Shown here in pieces: positions 26,096 to 36,291 of a DNA stretch of 64,000 bases; within the stretch, counting starts at the first letter, position 1; each line of letters begins with the position of its first letter. The position numbers were made by a program, and so were the translations under genes. Below the pieces are notes generated by a model. It was given only the letters and a program-made list of their open reading frames with translations. It made no database searches and had not been told where the DNA came from. The stretch is from Bradyrhizobium zhengyangense (GTDB lineage Bacteria > Pseudomonadota > Alphaproteobacteria > Rhizobiales > Xanthobacteraceae), in assembly GCF_022012435.1 (NCBI RefSeq), contig NZ_JAKLUA010000004.1, positions 1 through 64,000 on the forward strand. The letters run 5' to 3'.

Positions 26096-27180
26096 GCAGA
26101 CACCTTGCGAATCCATTGATCAAGCGCCACTGCGATGATGATCAGCCAGCCGACGGCGAATTCCTGCCAGAGCACGTCGACATCGGACAACGCGAGCCCG
26201 TTGCGAAATACGCCGACGATCAGAGCGCCGATCAGCGTGCCGATAATCGAACCACGCCCGCCGAACAGACTAGCGCCACCGACGACCACCGCAGTGATGC
26301 TGTCCAGATTGGCTGTCTGCCCGGCCTGCGGGCTGATCGAGCCAATGCGCCCGATCAATGCCCATGCGCCAAGTGCGCAAATCACACCGGCGATCACGTA
26401 GACACTAAAGAGAATGCGGTCCGTCCGGATGCCGGAAAGCCGCGCCGCATCAGGATCGTCGCCCACCGCGTAGAGATGGCGTCCGAAGGCCGTGCGATTC
26501 AGCACGAACCAGATCAACGCCACGAGCCCGACCATGAAGAAGGAGCCGTAGGTGAAACGGGCGCCAAGAACGTTGACCGGCGTTCCCAATGCTTGCAGCA
26601 ACGGGGCGATTTTCGCGACTTCCTGCGAGCGGATGGTCTCAGACGCCGAATACCAAAGGTTGAGAGCAAAAAAGATCGACCACGTCCCGAGCGTGACGAT
26701 GAACGGCGGCAGCTTGAGCCGGGTCACCAGCGTACCGTTGAGCACGCCGCAGCCGGCACCCGCGGCAACGCCGACGACGAGCGCGATGGGAGCTGGCAAT
26801 CCCACGGTGACCGCGAGCTTGCCCATAATGACGGAGCACAGCACCATGATGGCCCCAACCGAGAGATCGATGCCGGCGGTAATCACGATCAACGTCTGTG
26901 CCGCCCCGATCACGCCGATGATCGTGACCTGCTGGATGATCAGCGACAGGTTGAACATCGACAGAAAACGCGAGCCGACGGTGAAGCCGAATGCTGCGAC
27001 GCTGAGCAGGAGCACGATTGCCGGCACCGCCGTCGGATTGGCGTGCAGGAAGTGCTGAAGCTTCTGCAGCGGCGATCGCGCGCGAACCTCGAATTCGGCC
27101 ACGCGACTCTCGCCCTTGTCGAGCACGAGCTCGAAGGCCTGGGCGGCCGGGCGGCTACTGCCGATATCGGTCATGGCCAT
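26092..27180 (-). CDS. frcC: Sugar ABC transporter permease, FrcC-like
   Basis: A 362-residue inner-membrane permease of the ribose/xylose/fructose family, with about nine or ten spans after a 50-residue cytoplasmic N-terminus. Family landmarks are VITAGIDLSVGAIM, RLKLPPFIVTLGTW, FGRHLYAVGDDPDAARLSGI and TAVVVGGASLFGGRGSIIGT. It is separated from frcB by a 112-bp gap holding a strong hairpin and overlaps frcA by four bases. Fructose is the likely substrate because a sugar kinase, zwf and edd are divergent from this operon. Confidence 0.92.
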   Translation of the reverse strand: MAMTDIGSSRPAAQAFELVLDKGESRVAEFEVRARSPLQKLQHFLHANPTAVPAIVLLLSVAAFGFTVGSRFLSMFNLSLIIQQVTIIGVIGAAQTLIVITAGIDLSVGAIMVLCSVIMGKLAVTVGLPAPIALVVGVAAGAGCGVLNGTLVTRLKLPPFIVTLGTWSIFFALNLWYSASETIRSQEVAKIAPLLQALGTPVNVLGARFTYGSFFMVGLVALIWFVLNRTAFGRHLYAVGDDPDAARLSGIRTDRILFSVYVIAGVICALGAWALIGRIGSISPQAGQTANLDSITAVVVGGASLFGGRGSIIGTLIGALIVGVFRNGLALSDVDVLWQEFAVGWLIIIAVALDQWIRKVSA

Positions 27181-27235
27181 TTTCCTCGTTGCATGCGGAG
27201 ATCTGCCCGTCCAATCGCGGAACGGTTTCCGGCTT

Positions 27236-27260
27236 TTGGCGCCCGGCTCGCGGGCGCCAA
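27236..27260 (-). repeat. Hairpin in the frcB-frcC gap
   Basis: TTGGCGCCC and GGGCGCCAA form a perfect 9-bp stem around a 7-nt loop between the binding-protein and permease genes. Such hairpins commonly stabilise the upstream binding-protein message and lower expression of the membrane genes. No U-run follows, so full termination is unlikely. Confidence 0.65.
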
Positions 27261-27292
27261 TTCTTGCCGTTGGCTACAAGTCGAAGCTGCGA

Positions 27293-28312
27293 TCAGCCCC
27301 AGCACTTCTTCAAGGCGGCAGCGCTGTCGATCGATGGCATTTCGCCGACCGGCTTGTCGGTGACGAGCTCGACGCCGGTATTGACGAAGTCGAGACCGGG
27401 CGAGGCCTTCGGCTTGCCGCCGCCAGAGGCAAAAGTCTTCACCGCCTCGACGCCCTTCGCCGCCATCAGCAGTGGGAACTGCATTGAGGTGGCGCCGATG
27501 ACTCCGTCCTTCACGTTGCGCACGCCGGGGCAACCGCCGTCGACGGAAACGATCAGCACATCCTTGTCGCGGCCGACCGAGCGCAGGGCCTCGTAGGCTC
27601 CCGCCGCCGCAGGCTCGTTGATGGTATAGACGAGCGAGATCTCGGGATTTTTCTGGAGCAGGTTCTCCATCGCCTTGCGGCCGCCTTCCTCGCTGCCGAG
27701 CGTCACATCGTGACCGACGATGCGCGCGTCCTTCTCGTCACCGATCTTGGCGGGGTTACCGAGATCGATGCCAAAACCTTTCAGAAAGCCCTGATCGCGG
27801 GCCACATCGACCGAGATCTGGTTCACATTGAGGTCGAGCAGCGCAATCTTCGCCAATGCCGCCTTGGCACCCAGCGTCTTGGCAGCCCATTGGCCGATCA
27901 TTTCACCTGCCAGAAAATTGTCGGTGGCAAACGTCGCATCCGCCGCATTGGCCGGATCGAGCGGCGTGTCGAGGGCGATAACCAGAATGCCCGCCGCCCG
28001 CGCCTTTTCGACAGCCGGGACGATCGCACGGGAGTCGTTCGGCGTGATCAGGATGCCCTTGGCACCGGCGGCGATCAGGTTCTCGATGGCCGCGACCTGG
28101 CTCTCGTTGTCGCCATCGACCTTTCCGGCAAACGAGCGCAGCTCGACATCATTCGCCTTCGCCGCCTCGTCGGCGCCGGCCTTCATCTTCACGAAGAACG
28201 GATTGGTGTTGGTCTTGGTGATGAGACCCACGATCGGCTTGTCGGCCGCGAAACTGCTCGTGCCGCCCAGAGCCAGCGCGAATGCTGTGAATAGTCCGAG
28301 TGACTGACGCAT
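27293..28312 (-). CDS. frcB: Sugar ABC transporter substrate-binding protein, FrcB-like
   Basis: A 339-residue periplasmic sugar-binding protein (peripla_BP_4 family) with signal peptide [22 protein letters not shown]. The mature sequence [28 protein letters not shown] is the classic opening of rhizobial fructose-binding FrcB. Later come [25 protein letters not shown] and [15 protein letters not shown]. It is the first gene of the minus-strand frcBCA operon, facing the ROK regulator across a 215-bp promoter region. Fructose, with ribose or mannose as alternatives, is inferred from the family. Confidence 0.92.
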   Translation of the reverse strand: MRQSLGLFTAFALALGGTSSFAADKPIVGLITKTNTNPFFVKMKAGADEAAKANDVELRSFAGKVDGDNESQVAAIENLIAAGAKGILITPNDSRAIVPAVEKARAAGILVIALDTPLDPANAADATFATDNFLAGEMIGQWAAKTLGAKAALAKIALLDLNVNQISVDVARDQGFLKGFGIDLGNPAKIGDEKDARIVGHDVTLGSEEGGRKAMENLLQKNPEISLVYTINEPAAAGAYEALRSVGRDKDVLIVSVDGGCPGVRNVKDGVIGATSMQFPLLMAAKGVEAVKTFASGGGKPKASPGLDFVNTGVELVTDKPVGEMPSIDSAAALKKCWG

Positions 28313-28395
28313 CTATTCCCTCCTCGTTTGACGCCTTGTTGGCCTGCACGGTTTCGACCGCGTGTTGGGGCATCCTAGAGAGCGCCAAACGACCT

Positions 28396-28432
28396 TGTCA
28401 ATAAATAAATCATCCCGACTTATTAATTGACA
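28396..28432. promoter_or_regulatory. Inverted repeat and divergent promoters of the frc locus
   Basis: TGTCAATAAATAA (28396-28408) and TTATTAATTGACA (28420-28432) form a 12-of-13 inverted repeat with an 11-bp centre. The outer ends read TTGACA outward in both directions, giving a -35 for each divergent operon. On the minus strand TAGGAT lies 18 bp beyond. The repeat is a good candidate operator for the adjacent ROK regulator. Confidence 0.6.
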
Positions 28433-28527
28433 GGCATCGCCGATTGCGTTCATTGTTGCGGCCGACTGCCGGGAATGGGCCAATCGACCTGTCACAAGGA
28501 CAGATTCCCCATTGTGAGGAGCCGAGA

Positions 28528-29763
28528 ATGGAAGAAACAGCACCGGTTGCTGGAGCTACGGTGGCCTTCCCGGGCGACAGCCGCGGCACCACTCAAAGCG
28601 GCGTGCGACTGTACAACGAGCGCCTGATCCTTTCCCTCATTCGGCGCCATCGTAGTCTCGCCAAGGTCGAGATCGCGCGCCTCACTGGCCTTTCGACCCA
28701 AACCACGACCGTGATCATCAATCGGCTGGAAGCCGATGGACTGCTCCTACCAGGCGAGCCGCAGCGAGGCCGCATCGGCCAGCCTTCGGTCCCCTATTCG
28801 CTCAATCCGGACGGCGCATTCGGATTGGGGCTGATGATCGGCCGGCGCAGCTCGGATCTGGTGTTGATGGACTTCACCGCCGGCATCCGTGCCAGGCGAC
28901 GCATGATTTATTCCTACCCCGCGCCCGAAGAGATCATGGCCTTTGCCGAACGCGAGATGCCGGGCCTTCTCGCCGAATTGCCCGACGCCCAGCGTGGCAG
29001 GATCAGCGGCATCGGCGTCGCAATGCCGTTCGAGTTGTGGAACTGGGAAGCTGATCTGCAGACACCACCCGGCGCGCTCGGCAAATGGCGTGACTTCAAC
29101 GTCGGCGCCGAACTGTCGCGCCGTTTCGCTCCTTGGCCGGTGCGCGTCTGCAACGACGCGACTTCGGCATGCGCAGCCGAACTCACCTTCGGTACCGGCG
29201 CGGCGTATCGGGATTTCGCCTATTTGTACATTGGCACCTTCATCGGCGGCGGCATCGTTCTGAACGGCAGCCTCTTCCCGGGCCGCAGCAGCAATGCCGG
29301 CGCGCTCGGCTCCATGCCGATCATGCGACGGGAGGAAAACGGTGAGGCAAGCCTTCAGCAGCTGATCCGCACCGCTTCCATCTATCAGCTCGAGCGCCGG
29401 CTGATCGCCGCCGGCCGACCCGGCACCGATATCTGGCTCTCGCCCAACGACTGGTCGAGCTTCGAGGAGCCGCTCGAAGCGTGGCTTTCCGAGGCTGCCG
29501 CGGCGCTGGCGCAGGCGATCACCGCCCTGCTCGCAGTGATCGACTTTGAAGCCGTCATCATCGACGGGGCCTTTCCGGTCGATGTGCGCCGTCGTCTCGT
29601 CGAGCGCACAAACGAACATTGGACCCGCATGGACCGGCAAGGCCTCACCGACGCTGTGGTGGTGGAAGGCTCGATCGGGCGCGATGCGCGCGCGATCGGC
29701 GGCGCGGCGCTGCCGTTGCTCGCGGCGTTCGCTCGCGACCACGACGTGCTCTTCAAGGATTGA
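28528..29763 (+). CDS. ROK-family transcriptional regulator of the frc locus
   Basis: A 411-residue repressor: winged helix at about residues 25-90 (NERLILSLIRRHRSLAKVEIARL and STQTTTVIINRLEADGLL), then a ROK sugar-sensing domain with YLYIGTFIGGGIVLNG and NAGALGSMP. The zinc-binding Cys cluster of ROK kinases is absent, as expected for a regulator only. The ATG at 28528 has GAGGA seven bases upstream. It is divergent from frcBCA and starts the operon ROK-kinase-zwf-edd, the arrangement known for FrcR in Sinorhizobium. It most likely responds to fructose or a phosphorylated product. Confidence 0.88.
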   Translation: MEETAPVAGATVAFPGDSRGTTQSGVRLYNERLILSLIRRHRSLAKVEIARLTGLSTQTTTVIINRLEADGLLLPGEPQRGRIGQPSVPYSLNPDGAFGLGLMIGRRSSDLVLMDFTAGIRARRRMIYSYPAPEEIMAFAEREMPGLLAELPDAQRGRISGIGVAMPFELWNWEADLQTPPGALGKWRDFNVGAELSRRFAPWPVRVCNDATSACAAELTFGTGAAYRDFAYLYIGTFIGGGIVLNGSLFPGRSSNAGALGSMPIMRREENGEASLQQLIRTASIYQLERRLIAAGRPGTDIWLSPNDWSSFEEPLEAWLSEAAAALAQAITALLAVIDFEAVIIDGAFPVDVRRRLVERTNEHWTRMDRQGLTDAVVVEGSIGRDARAIGGAALPLLAAFARDHDVLFKD

Positions 29764-29797
29764 GCATGGTCATCCTGATGAACGAGGGTCGCACATC

Positions 29798-30754
29798 ATG
29801 ATTCTTGTCTGCGGCGAAGCCGTGATCGATCTATTTGTGAGGGCGCACGGCGGGTCCAACATGACGACCCATGCCGTTGCCGGCGGCTCCCCCTTCAATG
29901 TTGCTGTTGGCCTCGCCCGGCTCGGGGTTCGAACGGCCCTCCTGAGTGGCATTTCGCGCGATCACTTCGGCGCGTTTCTCGCAGACAGGCTCGCTCGCGA
30001 GGACGTCGATGGGCGTTTTGTTGTGCGCACCGATCGGCCGTCCCCGATCTCGATCGTGGTGACGACCGACGATGGCCAGCCGAACTACACTTTCCACGGC
30101 GATGGGGCGGCAGACCGCTCGCTAGGGCTTGCCCACCTGCCCCGCACGCTGCCGGACGATATTCAGGCTCTGACCTTTGGCTCCTATTCCATGGCTGTCG
30201 AGCCGGTCGGCACCACGTTCGCCGCGCTCGCCGAGCGCGAGCATGGCCGCCGCGTCATCAGCGTCGATCCAAACGTGCGACCGACCGTCGTCGGCAACAT
30301 GAAAGGCTGGGCCGACGCCGCGGAACGCTTCTACCGAACCGCCACAATGATCAAGGCGAGCGACGAGGATGTCCGCATTGCGTGGGGCGGTCGCGCCTCG
30401 ATAGCCGATGCGGCCGCCTACTGGCTCGCGTGCGGTGCGCAGCTGGTGGTCGTGACTGAAGGAGCAAAGGGAGCAACCGCCTTTTCGACCACTGGCAGCG
30501 TCTCGGTGCCCGGTCGTTCCGCGATCGTGCGCGACACCGTGGGCGCCGGCGACACATTCCACGCCGCGCTGCTTGCGCAGCTTGCGAAAACCGGCCGGCT
30601 CCGTCCTGAAGCCATCGCGGCGCTCGACCTGCCGGCAATCCGCGAGTTGCTCGCTTACGCGACGGCTGCCGCGGCCATCACGGTGTCCCGCGATGGAGCC
30701 GACCTGCCCACCGCCGCCGATATCGATGCGAGTACGGAGCCATGCCATGCTTGA
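29798..30754 (+). CDS. PfkB-family sugar kinase, probable fructokinase
   Basis: A 318-residue cytosolic kinase. The N-terminal PfkB pattern is seen in GGSPFNVAVGLARLG, and the C-terminal signature DTVGAGDTFHAALL lies near residue 250 and carries the catalytic Asp. GAGGGTC gives a ribosome site before the ATG at 29798. It follows the ROK gene and overlaps zwf by eight bases (ATGCTTGA). In this setting it would phosphorylate imported fructose to fructose-6-phosphate, which isomerises to glucose-6-phosphate for the next two enzymes. Specificity for fructose over other ketoses is inferred. Confidence 0.87.
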   Translation: MILVCGEAVIDLFVRAHGGSNMTTHAVAGGSPFNVAVGLARLGVRTALLSGISRDHFGAFLADRLAREDVDGRFVVRTDRPSPISIVVTTDDGQPNYTFHGDGAADRSLGLAHLPRTLPDDIQALTFGSYSMAVEPVGTTFAALAEREHGRRVISVDPNVRPTVVGNMKGWADAAERFYRTATMIKASDEDVRIAWGGRASIADAAAYWLACGAQLVVVTEGAKGATAFSTTGSVSVPGRSAIVRDTVGAGDTFHAALLAQLAKTGRLRPEAIAALDLPAIRELLAYATAAAAITVSRDGADLPTAADIDASTEPCHA

Positions 30755-32291
30755 CAGAGTGACGGACACAACGGGGCACATCAAAGGGGTTCGAATTGAA
30801 AAGGCGGCGGGCATGACAAGCCGCGTCATCCCGGTGGCCCCCTTCGTCCTGACCGTTTTCGGCGTGACAGGTGATCTCGCACGCCGCAAGCTGTTGCCGG
30901 CGCTGTTTCGCCGCGATTTTGCGGGTCAGTTGCCGGATGAAGCAACCATTCTCGGCGTCGCGCGCGGTGCAATGCCGCAGGATGACTTCCTCACGATGGT
31001 GCGCGAGGCGATCGTCAAACATGTGCCGGCATCGGAGACGACGGGACCCGAACTCGATCGCTTCCTGGCCCGCATCTCCTACATGGCTGCCGATGCGGAA
31101 GGCGAGAACGGCTGGACCGAACTCGCGGGCCTTCTATCAGCCTATGCCGACCGCATCCAGGTCCACTATCTGGCGACGGCACCGCATCTGTTCGGACCGA
31201 TCTGCGAAAGGCTCGGTCACTACGGTCTTTCAACAGGCGATTCCCGCATCGTCATCGAGAAACCGATCGGCAAGGATCTCGAATCCGCGATCCGGCTCAA
31301 TCAAGCCGTCGGGATGATCTTCCCGGAGGAGCGCGTCTACCGGATCGATCACTATCTCGGCAAGGAGACCGTGCAAAATCTGATGGCGCTGCGCTTTGCC
31401 AATGCGCTGTTCGAACCGCTGTGGAATGCAGCCCACATCGACCATGTGCAGATCACAGTCGCCGAGTCCATCGGCGTGGAGGAACGCGGCCCCTACTACG
31501 ACAAATCCGGCGCGCTGCGCGACATGGTTCAGAACCACCTTCTGCAGCTGCTCTGTCTGGTGGCGATGGAGCCGCCACATTCGCTCGAAGCCGATGCCGT
31601 ACGCGACGAGAAACTCAAGATCCTGAAATCGCTCGAGCGGATCGACGAGACAAACGCGGCGTCCCTGACCGTGCCGGGTCAATACCGCCCGGGCGCATGC
31701 AACGGCATCGCCGTCCCCGGTTACGCGGAAGAGATCGATGATCGCCAAAGCTCGACCGAGACTTTCGTCGCGCTCAAGGCTGCCGTTGCGAATTGGCGCT
31801 GGACCGGCGTTCCCTTCTACCTGCGCACGGGAAAGCGGCTGCAGCAGCGCAGTTCCGAGATCGTCGTGACCTTCAGAAAGGTTCCGCATTCGATCTTCAA
31901 TTTGAATTCGGGAAAGGCGGTGCAGACGAGGCTCGCCATCCGCCTGCAGCCTGACGAGGGAATCAAGCTCTGGCTCATGATCAAGGAGCCCGGACCGGGC
32001 GGCATGCGATTGCAGTATGTCCCTCTCGACATGAGCTTTGCGGAAGCGTTCGACGTCTCGGTACCGGACGCTTACGAACGGCTATTGATGGACGTGGTCC
32101 GCGGAGACGCGACCCTGTTCATGCGCCGGGACGAAGTCGAGGCGGCTTGGCGCTGGATCGACCCGATCCGTCAGGCGTGGAGCCAGACGAATGAAATCCC
32201 GCGCCCCTATGTTGCCGGCAGCTGGGGTCCCTCCGCTGCCGTCGCACTGATCGAACGCGACGGTCGAACATGGATGGAGGACGGTCCGTGA
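30747..32291 (+). CDS. zwf: Glucose-6-phosphate 1-dehydrogenase
   Basis: Oxidises glucose-6-phosphate to 6-phosphogluconolactone with NADP or NAD. The 514-residue product has the coenzyme motif [11 protein letters not shown] at 38-48 and the substrate-binding RIDHYLGKE at 198-206 with the catalytic His. I place the start at ATG 30747, overlapping the kinase stop; an internal ATG at 30813 would give the shorter N-terminus MTSRVIP and is a fair alternative. A pgl gene normally lies nearby but is not present here. With edd it feeds the Entner-Doudoroff route. Confidence 0.95.
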   Translation: MLDRVTDTTGHIKGVRIEKAAGMTSRVIPVAPFVLTVFGVTGDLARRKLLPALFRRDFAGQLPDEATILGVARGAMPQDDFLTMVREAIVKHVPASETTGPELDRFLARISYMAADAEGENGWTELAGLLSAYADRIQVHYLATAPHLFGPICERLGHYGLSTGDSRIVIEKPIGKDLESAIRLNQAVGMIFPEERVYRIDHYLGKETVQNLMALRFANALFEPLWNAAHIDHVQITVAESIGVEERGPYYDKSGALRDMVQNHLLQLLCLVAMEPPHSLEADAVRDEKLKILKSLERIDETNAASLTVPGQYRPGACNGIAVPGYAEEIDDRQSSTETFVALKAAVANWRWTGVPFYLRTGKRLQQRSSEIVVTFRKVPHSIFNLNSGKAVQTRLAIRLQPDEGIKLWLMIKEPGPGGMRLQYVPLDMSFAEAFDVSVPDAYERLLMDVVRGDATLFMRRDEVEAAWRWIDPIRQAWSQTNEIPRPYVAGSWGPSAAVALIERDGRTWMEDGP

Positions 32292-32340
32292 CCACGGGGC
32301 AGTGCATCGCCAATGCCAAACCCGCAAACAGGAGGCCAGT

Positions 32341-34170
32341 ATGACGATCGCAGCAAGGGTCAATGCGCGGGTCGGCGAGGTGACGGATCGCATCATCAGG
32401 CGCAGCCACGATAGCCGACAACGGTATCTCGACCGCGTTGCGAACGCGGCGAGCGCGCCGGTACGCCGGCGGCTGGGATGCGCCAACCAGGCCCATGCCT
32501 TCGCGGCTTGCGGCGCGCACGACAAAACCCTGATGCAGGATGGTCGCGTCCCCAGTCTCGGAATTGTCACGGCCTACAACGATATGCTGTCGGCGCATCA
32601 GCCCTACGAACGTTTCCCTGAGCTCATCCGACGGAGCGCGCGCGAAGCCGGTGGCGTTGCCCAGGTCGCAGGCGGAGTTCCGGCCATGTGCGACGGCATC
32701 ACCCAGGGCGAAGCGGGAATGGAGCTCTCGCTGTTCTCGCGCGAGGTCATAGCCTTGTCCACCGCGGTCGCGCTGTCACACCAGACTTTCGACGCCGCGG
32801 TATTTCTCGGTATTTGCGACAAGATCGTGCCGGGCCTCGTGATCGGCGCCCTCTCGTTCGGGCATCTCCCTGCAGTCTTCATTCCTTCAGGCCCGATGAC
32901 GTCGGGCCTGGCCAATGACGCAAAAGCAAAGATCCGGCAGGCTTACGCGGAAGGAAAGGTCGGCCGCGACGCTTTGCTGCAAGCCGAGGCGCAGGCCTAT
33001 CACGGCGCGGGGACCTGTACTTTCTACGGGACCGCCAATACCAACCAGATGCTGATGGAGATCATGGGCCTGCAGCTGCCGGGCGCATCCTTCGTGAATC
33101 CGAACACGCCCTTGCGCGATGCGCTCACCTGTGCCGCGACCGAGCGCGCATTGGACATCACTTCGCTCGGCAATCAATACATCCCGATCGGTCGCGTACT
33201 CGACGAGCGCGCCTTCGTCAACGGCATCGTCGGACTGCATGCCACCGGCGGTTCGACCAATCTGACGCTGCATCTGGTTGCCATGGCCGCGGCGGCCGGC
33301 CTCACTTTGACCTGGGACGATTTCGCCGACCTTGCCGAGGTGACGCCGCTGATCGCGCGCATCTATCCCAACGGCTCCGCAGACGTGAACCATTTTCATG
33401 CCGCCGGCGGGATGAGCTTCCTGGTCCGGCAGTTGCTTGCTGCCGGGCTCCTGCACAGCGACGCCCTGACCGTCTGCGGCGCCGGGCTTGATGCGTACCT
33501 GCAAGAGCCGCGGCTCGATGCCGAGGGAGCGCTGACGTGGCACGATGGGCCGGCTGCAAGCGGCGATTCTGCCGTGCTCCGAGAGATCGGTGACCCGTTC
33601 CAGGCATCAGGCGGCCTTCGGGTTCTGAACGGCAATCTCGGACGCGCCGTCGTCAAGACATCCGCGGTCGCGCCGCAGCGCCATGTGATCGAAGCGCCGG
33701 CTCGCGTCTTCCATTCCCAGGAGGATCTGCAACGGAGCTTCGCTGCAGGCGAGCTCACGAATGATCTGATTGCCGTGGTGCGCTTCCAGGGTCCCAAGGC
33801 AAACGGAATGCCGGAGCTGCACAAGCTGATGCCGCTCCTTGGCGTCCTTCAGGACCGCGGGCTGAGAGTGGCACTTGTGACGGATGGGCGGCTTTCGGGC
33901 GCCTCGGGTAAGGTTCCCACGGCCATACACGTCACGCCTGAAGCGGCTGACGGCGGTGAGATTGCGCGGATTCGCGATGGCGACGTCATCAGGCTCGACG
34001 CCAAATCCGGTCGGCTTGACGTGCTCGTCGCCCCGAGCGAGTGGGCCATGCGAACCTGCGCGCAAGCCGATCTCTCCGCGGCGCATACAGGGATTGGCCG
34101 CGAGCTCTTCGGCTTCTTCCGCGAGCGCGTCAGCTGCGCAGATCGCGGCGCAAGCGTTTTTGTGGCGTAA
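32341..34170 (+). CDS. edd: Phosphogluconate dehydratase
   Basis: Dehydrates 6-phosphogluconate to 2-keto-3-deoxy-6-phosphogluconate in the Entner-Doudoroff pathway, using a [4Fe-4S] cluster. It has 609 residues, the normal length for the IlvD/Edd family. Conserved cysteines occur in [21 protein letters not shown] and [16 protein letters not shown]. The last part has [22 protein letters not shown], the family C-terminal signature. GGAGG lies eight bases before the ATG at 32341; an ATG 39 bp earlier has no ribosome site. No eda (aldolase) gene is in the window. Confidence 0.96.
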   Translation: MTIAARVNARVGEVTDRIIRRSHDSRQRYLDRVANAASAPVRRRLGCANQAHAFAACGAHDKTLMQDGRVPSLGIVTAYNDMLSAHQPYERFPELIRRSAREAGGVAQVAGGVPAMCDGITQGEAGMELSLFSREVIALSTAVALSHQTFDAAVFLGICDKIVPGLVIGALSFGHLPAVFIPSGPMTSGLANDAKAKIRQAYAEGKVGRDALLQAEAQAYHGAGTCTFYGTANTNQMLMEIMGLQLPGASFVNPNTPLRDALTCAATERALDITSLGNQYIPIGRVLDERAFVNGIVGLHATGGSTNLTLHLVAMAAAAGLTLTWDDFADLAEVTPLIARIYPNGSADVNHFHAAGGMSFLVRQLLAAGLLHSDALTVCGAGLDAYLQEPRLDAEGALTWHDGPAASGDSAVLREIGDPFQASGGLRVLNGNLGRAVVKTSAVAPQRHVIEAPARVFHSQEDLQRSFAAGELTNDLIAVVRFQGPKANGMPELHKLMPLLGVLQDRGLRVALVTDGRLSGASGKVPTAIHVTPEAADGGEIARIRDGDVIRLDAKSGRLDVLVAPSEWAMRTCAQADLSAAHTGIGRELFGFFRERVSCADRGASVFVA

Positions 34171-34348
34171 ATGCAATAGGCGGCCAGCGGAGTTGAGATT
34201 TCGATACGTCTACGGACCGCCGCGCGCCGTAGAGGAGGTGTCTTGCTTGCGGAGGAGACGATCAGTCAGCTGTTGCACGGGAATACGCAACCAACGCAAT
34301 ACCGGCATTCGGCTCGAGCTACGATTTGATTGGTGCGCGCCGTACGAT

Positions 34349-34381
34349 CGTTTGGGGGCTGACGTGGTCAGCCCCCAAACG
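34349..34381. terminator. Long hairpin between edd and a secreted-protein gene
   Basis: A perfect 15-bp stem (CGTTTGGGGGCTGAC, loop GTG, GTCAGCCCCCAAACG) lies 30 bp beyond the stop of the minus-strand gene and 178 bp after edd. It probably ends transcription from both sides. No long T-run is attached. The rest of the 34171-34410 gap holds nothing I recognise. Confidence 0.7.
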
Positions 34382-34410
34382 CATCTTGAGACAAGCGAAC
34401 TCGTTCGATC

Positions 34411-35964
34411 TCAATGCGCCATAGCGGCACCCGCTATCAGATTTGACTGGCTAGGATTACCGCCGCCCGGCTGGACTTTCACGCCACCCATCGAAGTGCC
34501 ACCCTCACGCGTGTCCGAGCTGCCGCCGTCGCCATTCTCCTTGCGCGCGAGGATCGATCCCGCCGCCAGCGTGCCGTCGTTACCGACATGATTATTGTCG
34601 CCACGACCGTCATTGCCGTCTCCATTGCCGGTGCGGCCGGACGTTGTGCCAGGCGCAAGCTGGCTGGCTTGGCTGCTCGCGGACTCGGTGCCGTTGTTGT
34701 CCGTGCCGCCACCCTGGCCCATTCTGCCGAGCGAGCTGCCGGCCGCGATGCCGCCGATGTCATGGCTGTTGCTGGAGTCGTCGTTGGGCGTGTTGTTCTT
34801 GCCGTCGCCGCCGGTCGTCGTCGTGTTGGTCCAGATGACTGTCCCGGTATTGGGGACGTAACTGGTGGTCTTCGTCGTCGTCTTGCCATCCTTGGTGGTG
34901 TGCACGATCGTCGTCTGGTCGAGCGTGTCGCTGCTCGCGTTGGTTACGACGACCGTGCCGCCGTTCCCGTCCGATCCCTTCGACGTCCAGACCTTCATCG
35001 GCTTTCCCGTGTTGACGACGGGATCGACCGGCTTGCCGGTGTTGACGAAGTTCGCGCCTGCAGCGCCGCTACCCGTTTCGGCACCATGCTTGTCCGATTC
35101 CCGTTCGCCGGGTGTGAGGCCGGCCGACGTATTGAGCGAATTGACGCCGCCCTTGGTGGCTTGATTCAGCAGTTGCTGGTCCGCTTTCTCCAACTCGGAG
35201 AGTTTCTTGTTGGCGTCGTCGACGCCATGCTGGTCCATGGACCCTGGCACATTCAAATGCCCGGCGCCTCCGGTGCCATCGCCAAAGCCCGGCACTTCAC
35301 GCGGCCCGTGCTGGTTGAATTGCGAGCCGGGAAGATTGACGTCCGGTCCGTCCGGATTCTTCACGCCGGGCACTTTCGGAATGCCACCCGACTGGTTCTG
35401 TCCCACGACGAGTCCATCCGCTCCGGCCACGTTGGGCACGTTGTTCGTCGTGCCAGGCCTCGGCAGCCTGCCGCGCAGTTCTTCGGCATTCCTGATCGCG
35501 GCGATGGAATCGTTCGACCTGACAATCCCGGCGGCATCGATGAATGGACGCTGGATGCCGGTGGCGGCCGAAGCGGCGGGATTGATCATGACGCGCGAGC
35601 CCGGTTGAAAGATGGTGCCGCCACCGGTCGTTTGTTGCTCGACCCTCGGCGGCAGTGGTTGCGGGTTGATCGAGCTTTTCGCGCCCGGTGCCACGCTCTG
35701 CCCGCCATTCAGAATTATTTTTCCCCGTTCGGATACAGCTGTGGTCGAACTGACCGAAGCAGGTCGATCGAACCGGCCGCCGTTGAAGCTGATCATCGAT
35801 CGCGCGGGAGCCTGTGGCATGGCGGCGACCATAGGCGGTCTGGATGCAAACGCGGCGCCGCCGCCAAATCCGCCGAAGCCGTGGGCAGACGCCGGGCCAA
35901 CGGCCGTCAGCGAACCGACAGCGATGAAGATGGTGGTTGCAAGCAACATCGAACGACGAGACAT
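34411..35964 (-). CDS. Large secreted Gly/Asn/Ser-rich protein of unknown function
   Basis: A 517-residue exported protein with signal peptide MSRRSMLLATTIFIAVGSLTAVGPASA. The mature part starts HGFGGFGGGAAF and is low in hydrophobic residues throughout. It is rich in Gly, Asn, Thr, Ser and Pro, with short recurring phrases such as VNTGKPxxxVVNTGKP and SINPQPLPPR. It has no Cys and looks largely disordered, as in surface or matrix proteins. It is the first of several minus-strand secreted genes in this region whose promoters share one module. It is divergent from the membrane-anchored regulator at 36292. I do not recognise a family. Confidence 0.75.
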   Translation of the reverse strand: MSRRSMLLATTIFIAVGSLTAVGPASAHGFGGFGGGAAFASRPPMVAAMPQAPARSMISFNGGRFDRPASVSSTTAVSERGKIILNGGQSVAPGAKSSINPQPLPPRVEQQTTGGGTIFQPGSRVMINPAASAATGIQRPFIDAAGIVRSNDSIAAIRNAEELRGRLPRPGTTNNVPNVAGADGLVVGQNQSGGIPKVPGVKNPDGPDVNLPGSQFNQHGPREVPGFGDGTGGAGHLNVPGSMDQHGVDDANKKLSELEKADQQLLNQATKGGVNSLNTSAGLTPGERESDKHGAETGSGAAGANFVNTGKPVDPVVNTGKPMKVWTSKGSDGNGGTVVVTNASSDTLDQTTIVHTTKDGKTTTKTTSYVPNTGTVIWTNTTTTGGDGKNNTPNDDSSNSHDIGGIAAGSSLGRMGQGGGTDNNGTESASSQASQLAPGTTSGRTGNGDGNDGRGDNNHVGNDGTLAAGSILARKENGDGGSSDTREGGTSMGGVKVQPGGGNPSQSNLIAGAAMAH

Positions 35965-35985
35965 GATAGGCTCCTATTTTGACAG

Positions 35986-36080
35986 GATGTGACTATTCAC
36001 ACCTTGCCTTTCAGTCGCCGCAGCCACTTCGCGCGTTTTTTGGATTCAGATGCATTTACAGGCGTTTACATCCGGTTCAC
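35986..36080 (-). promoter_or_regulatory. Upstream module A: TGTGA-N4-TCACA palindrome plus GTTTACA repeats
   Basis: Palindrome GATGTGA-CTAT-TCACACC at 35986-36003, then phased repeats ATTTACA (36054), GTTTACA (36064) and GGTTCAC (36074), ten bases apart. It lies between the secreted gene (start 35964) and the regulator gene (start 36292), so it may control both. In this copy the palindrome is only 22 nt from the start codon. The rest of the 35965-36291 gap has no gene that I can support. Confidence 0.7.
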
Positions 36081-36291
36081 CGCCCATTAATCGCGCCGCA
36101 TCCAGATTTGGCGAATTTTTTCGGCGTGCGCTGTGCGAGGTGATGATCTTGCGGCCCGCGCGCCATCGCCGCGCCGAACCGCTTTCAAGAGTTTTTGCTA
36201 TAGTTGCCCGTGAGGGGGAGCCGATGAGCATGTCGCCTGAGAGGGGATCCGATCGCCGAGAAGAGTCCGTGTCAGCGGATCTTGTTGGCGC

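Noticed and set aside
35986..36003. TGTGA...TCACA palindromes read as CRP sites
   Set aside because: The CRP consensus has six bases between half-sites; all copies here have four, and the fixed context points to a different factor or an RNA hairpin.
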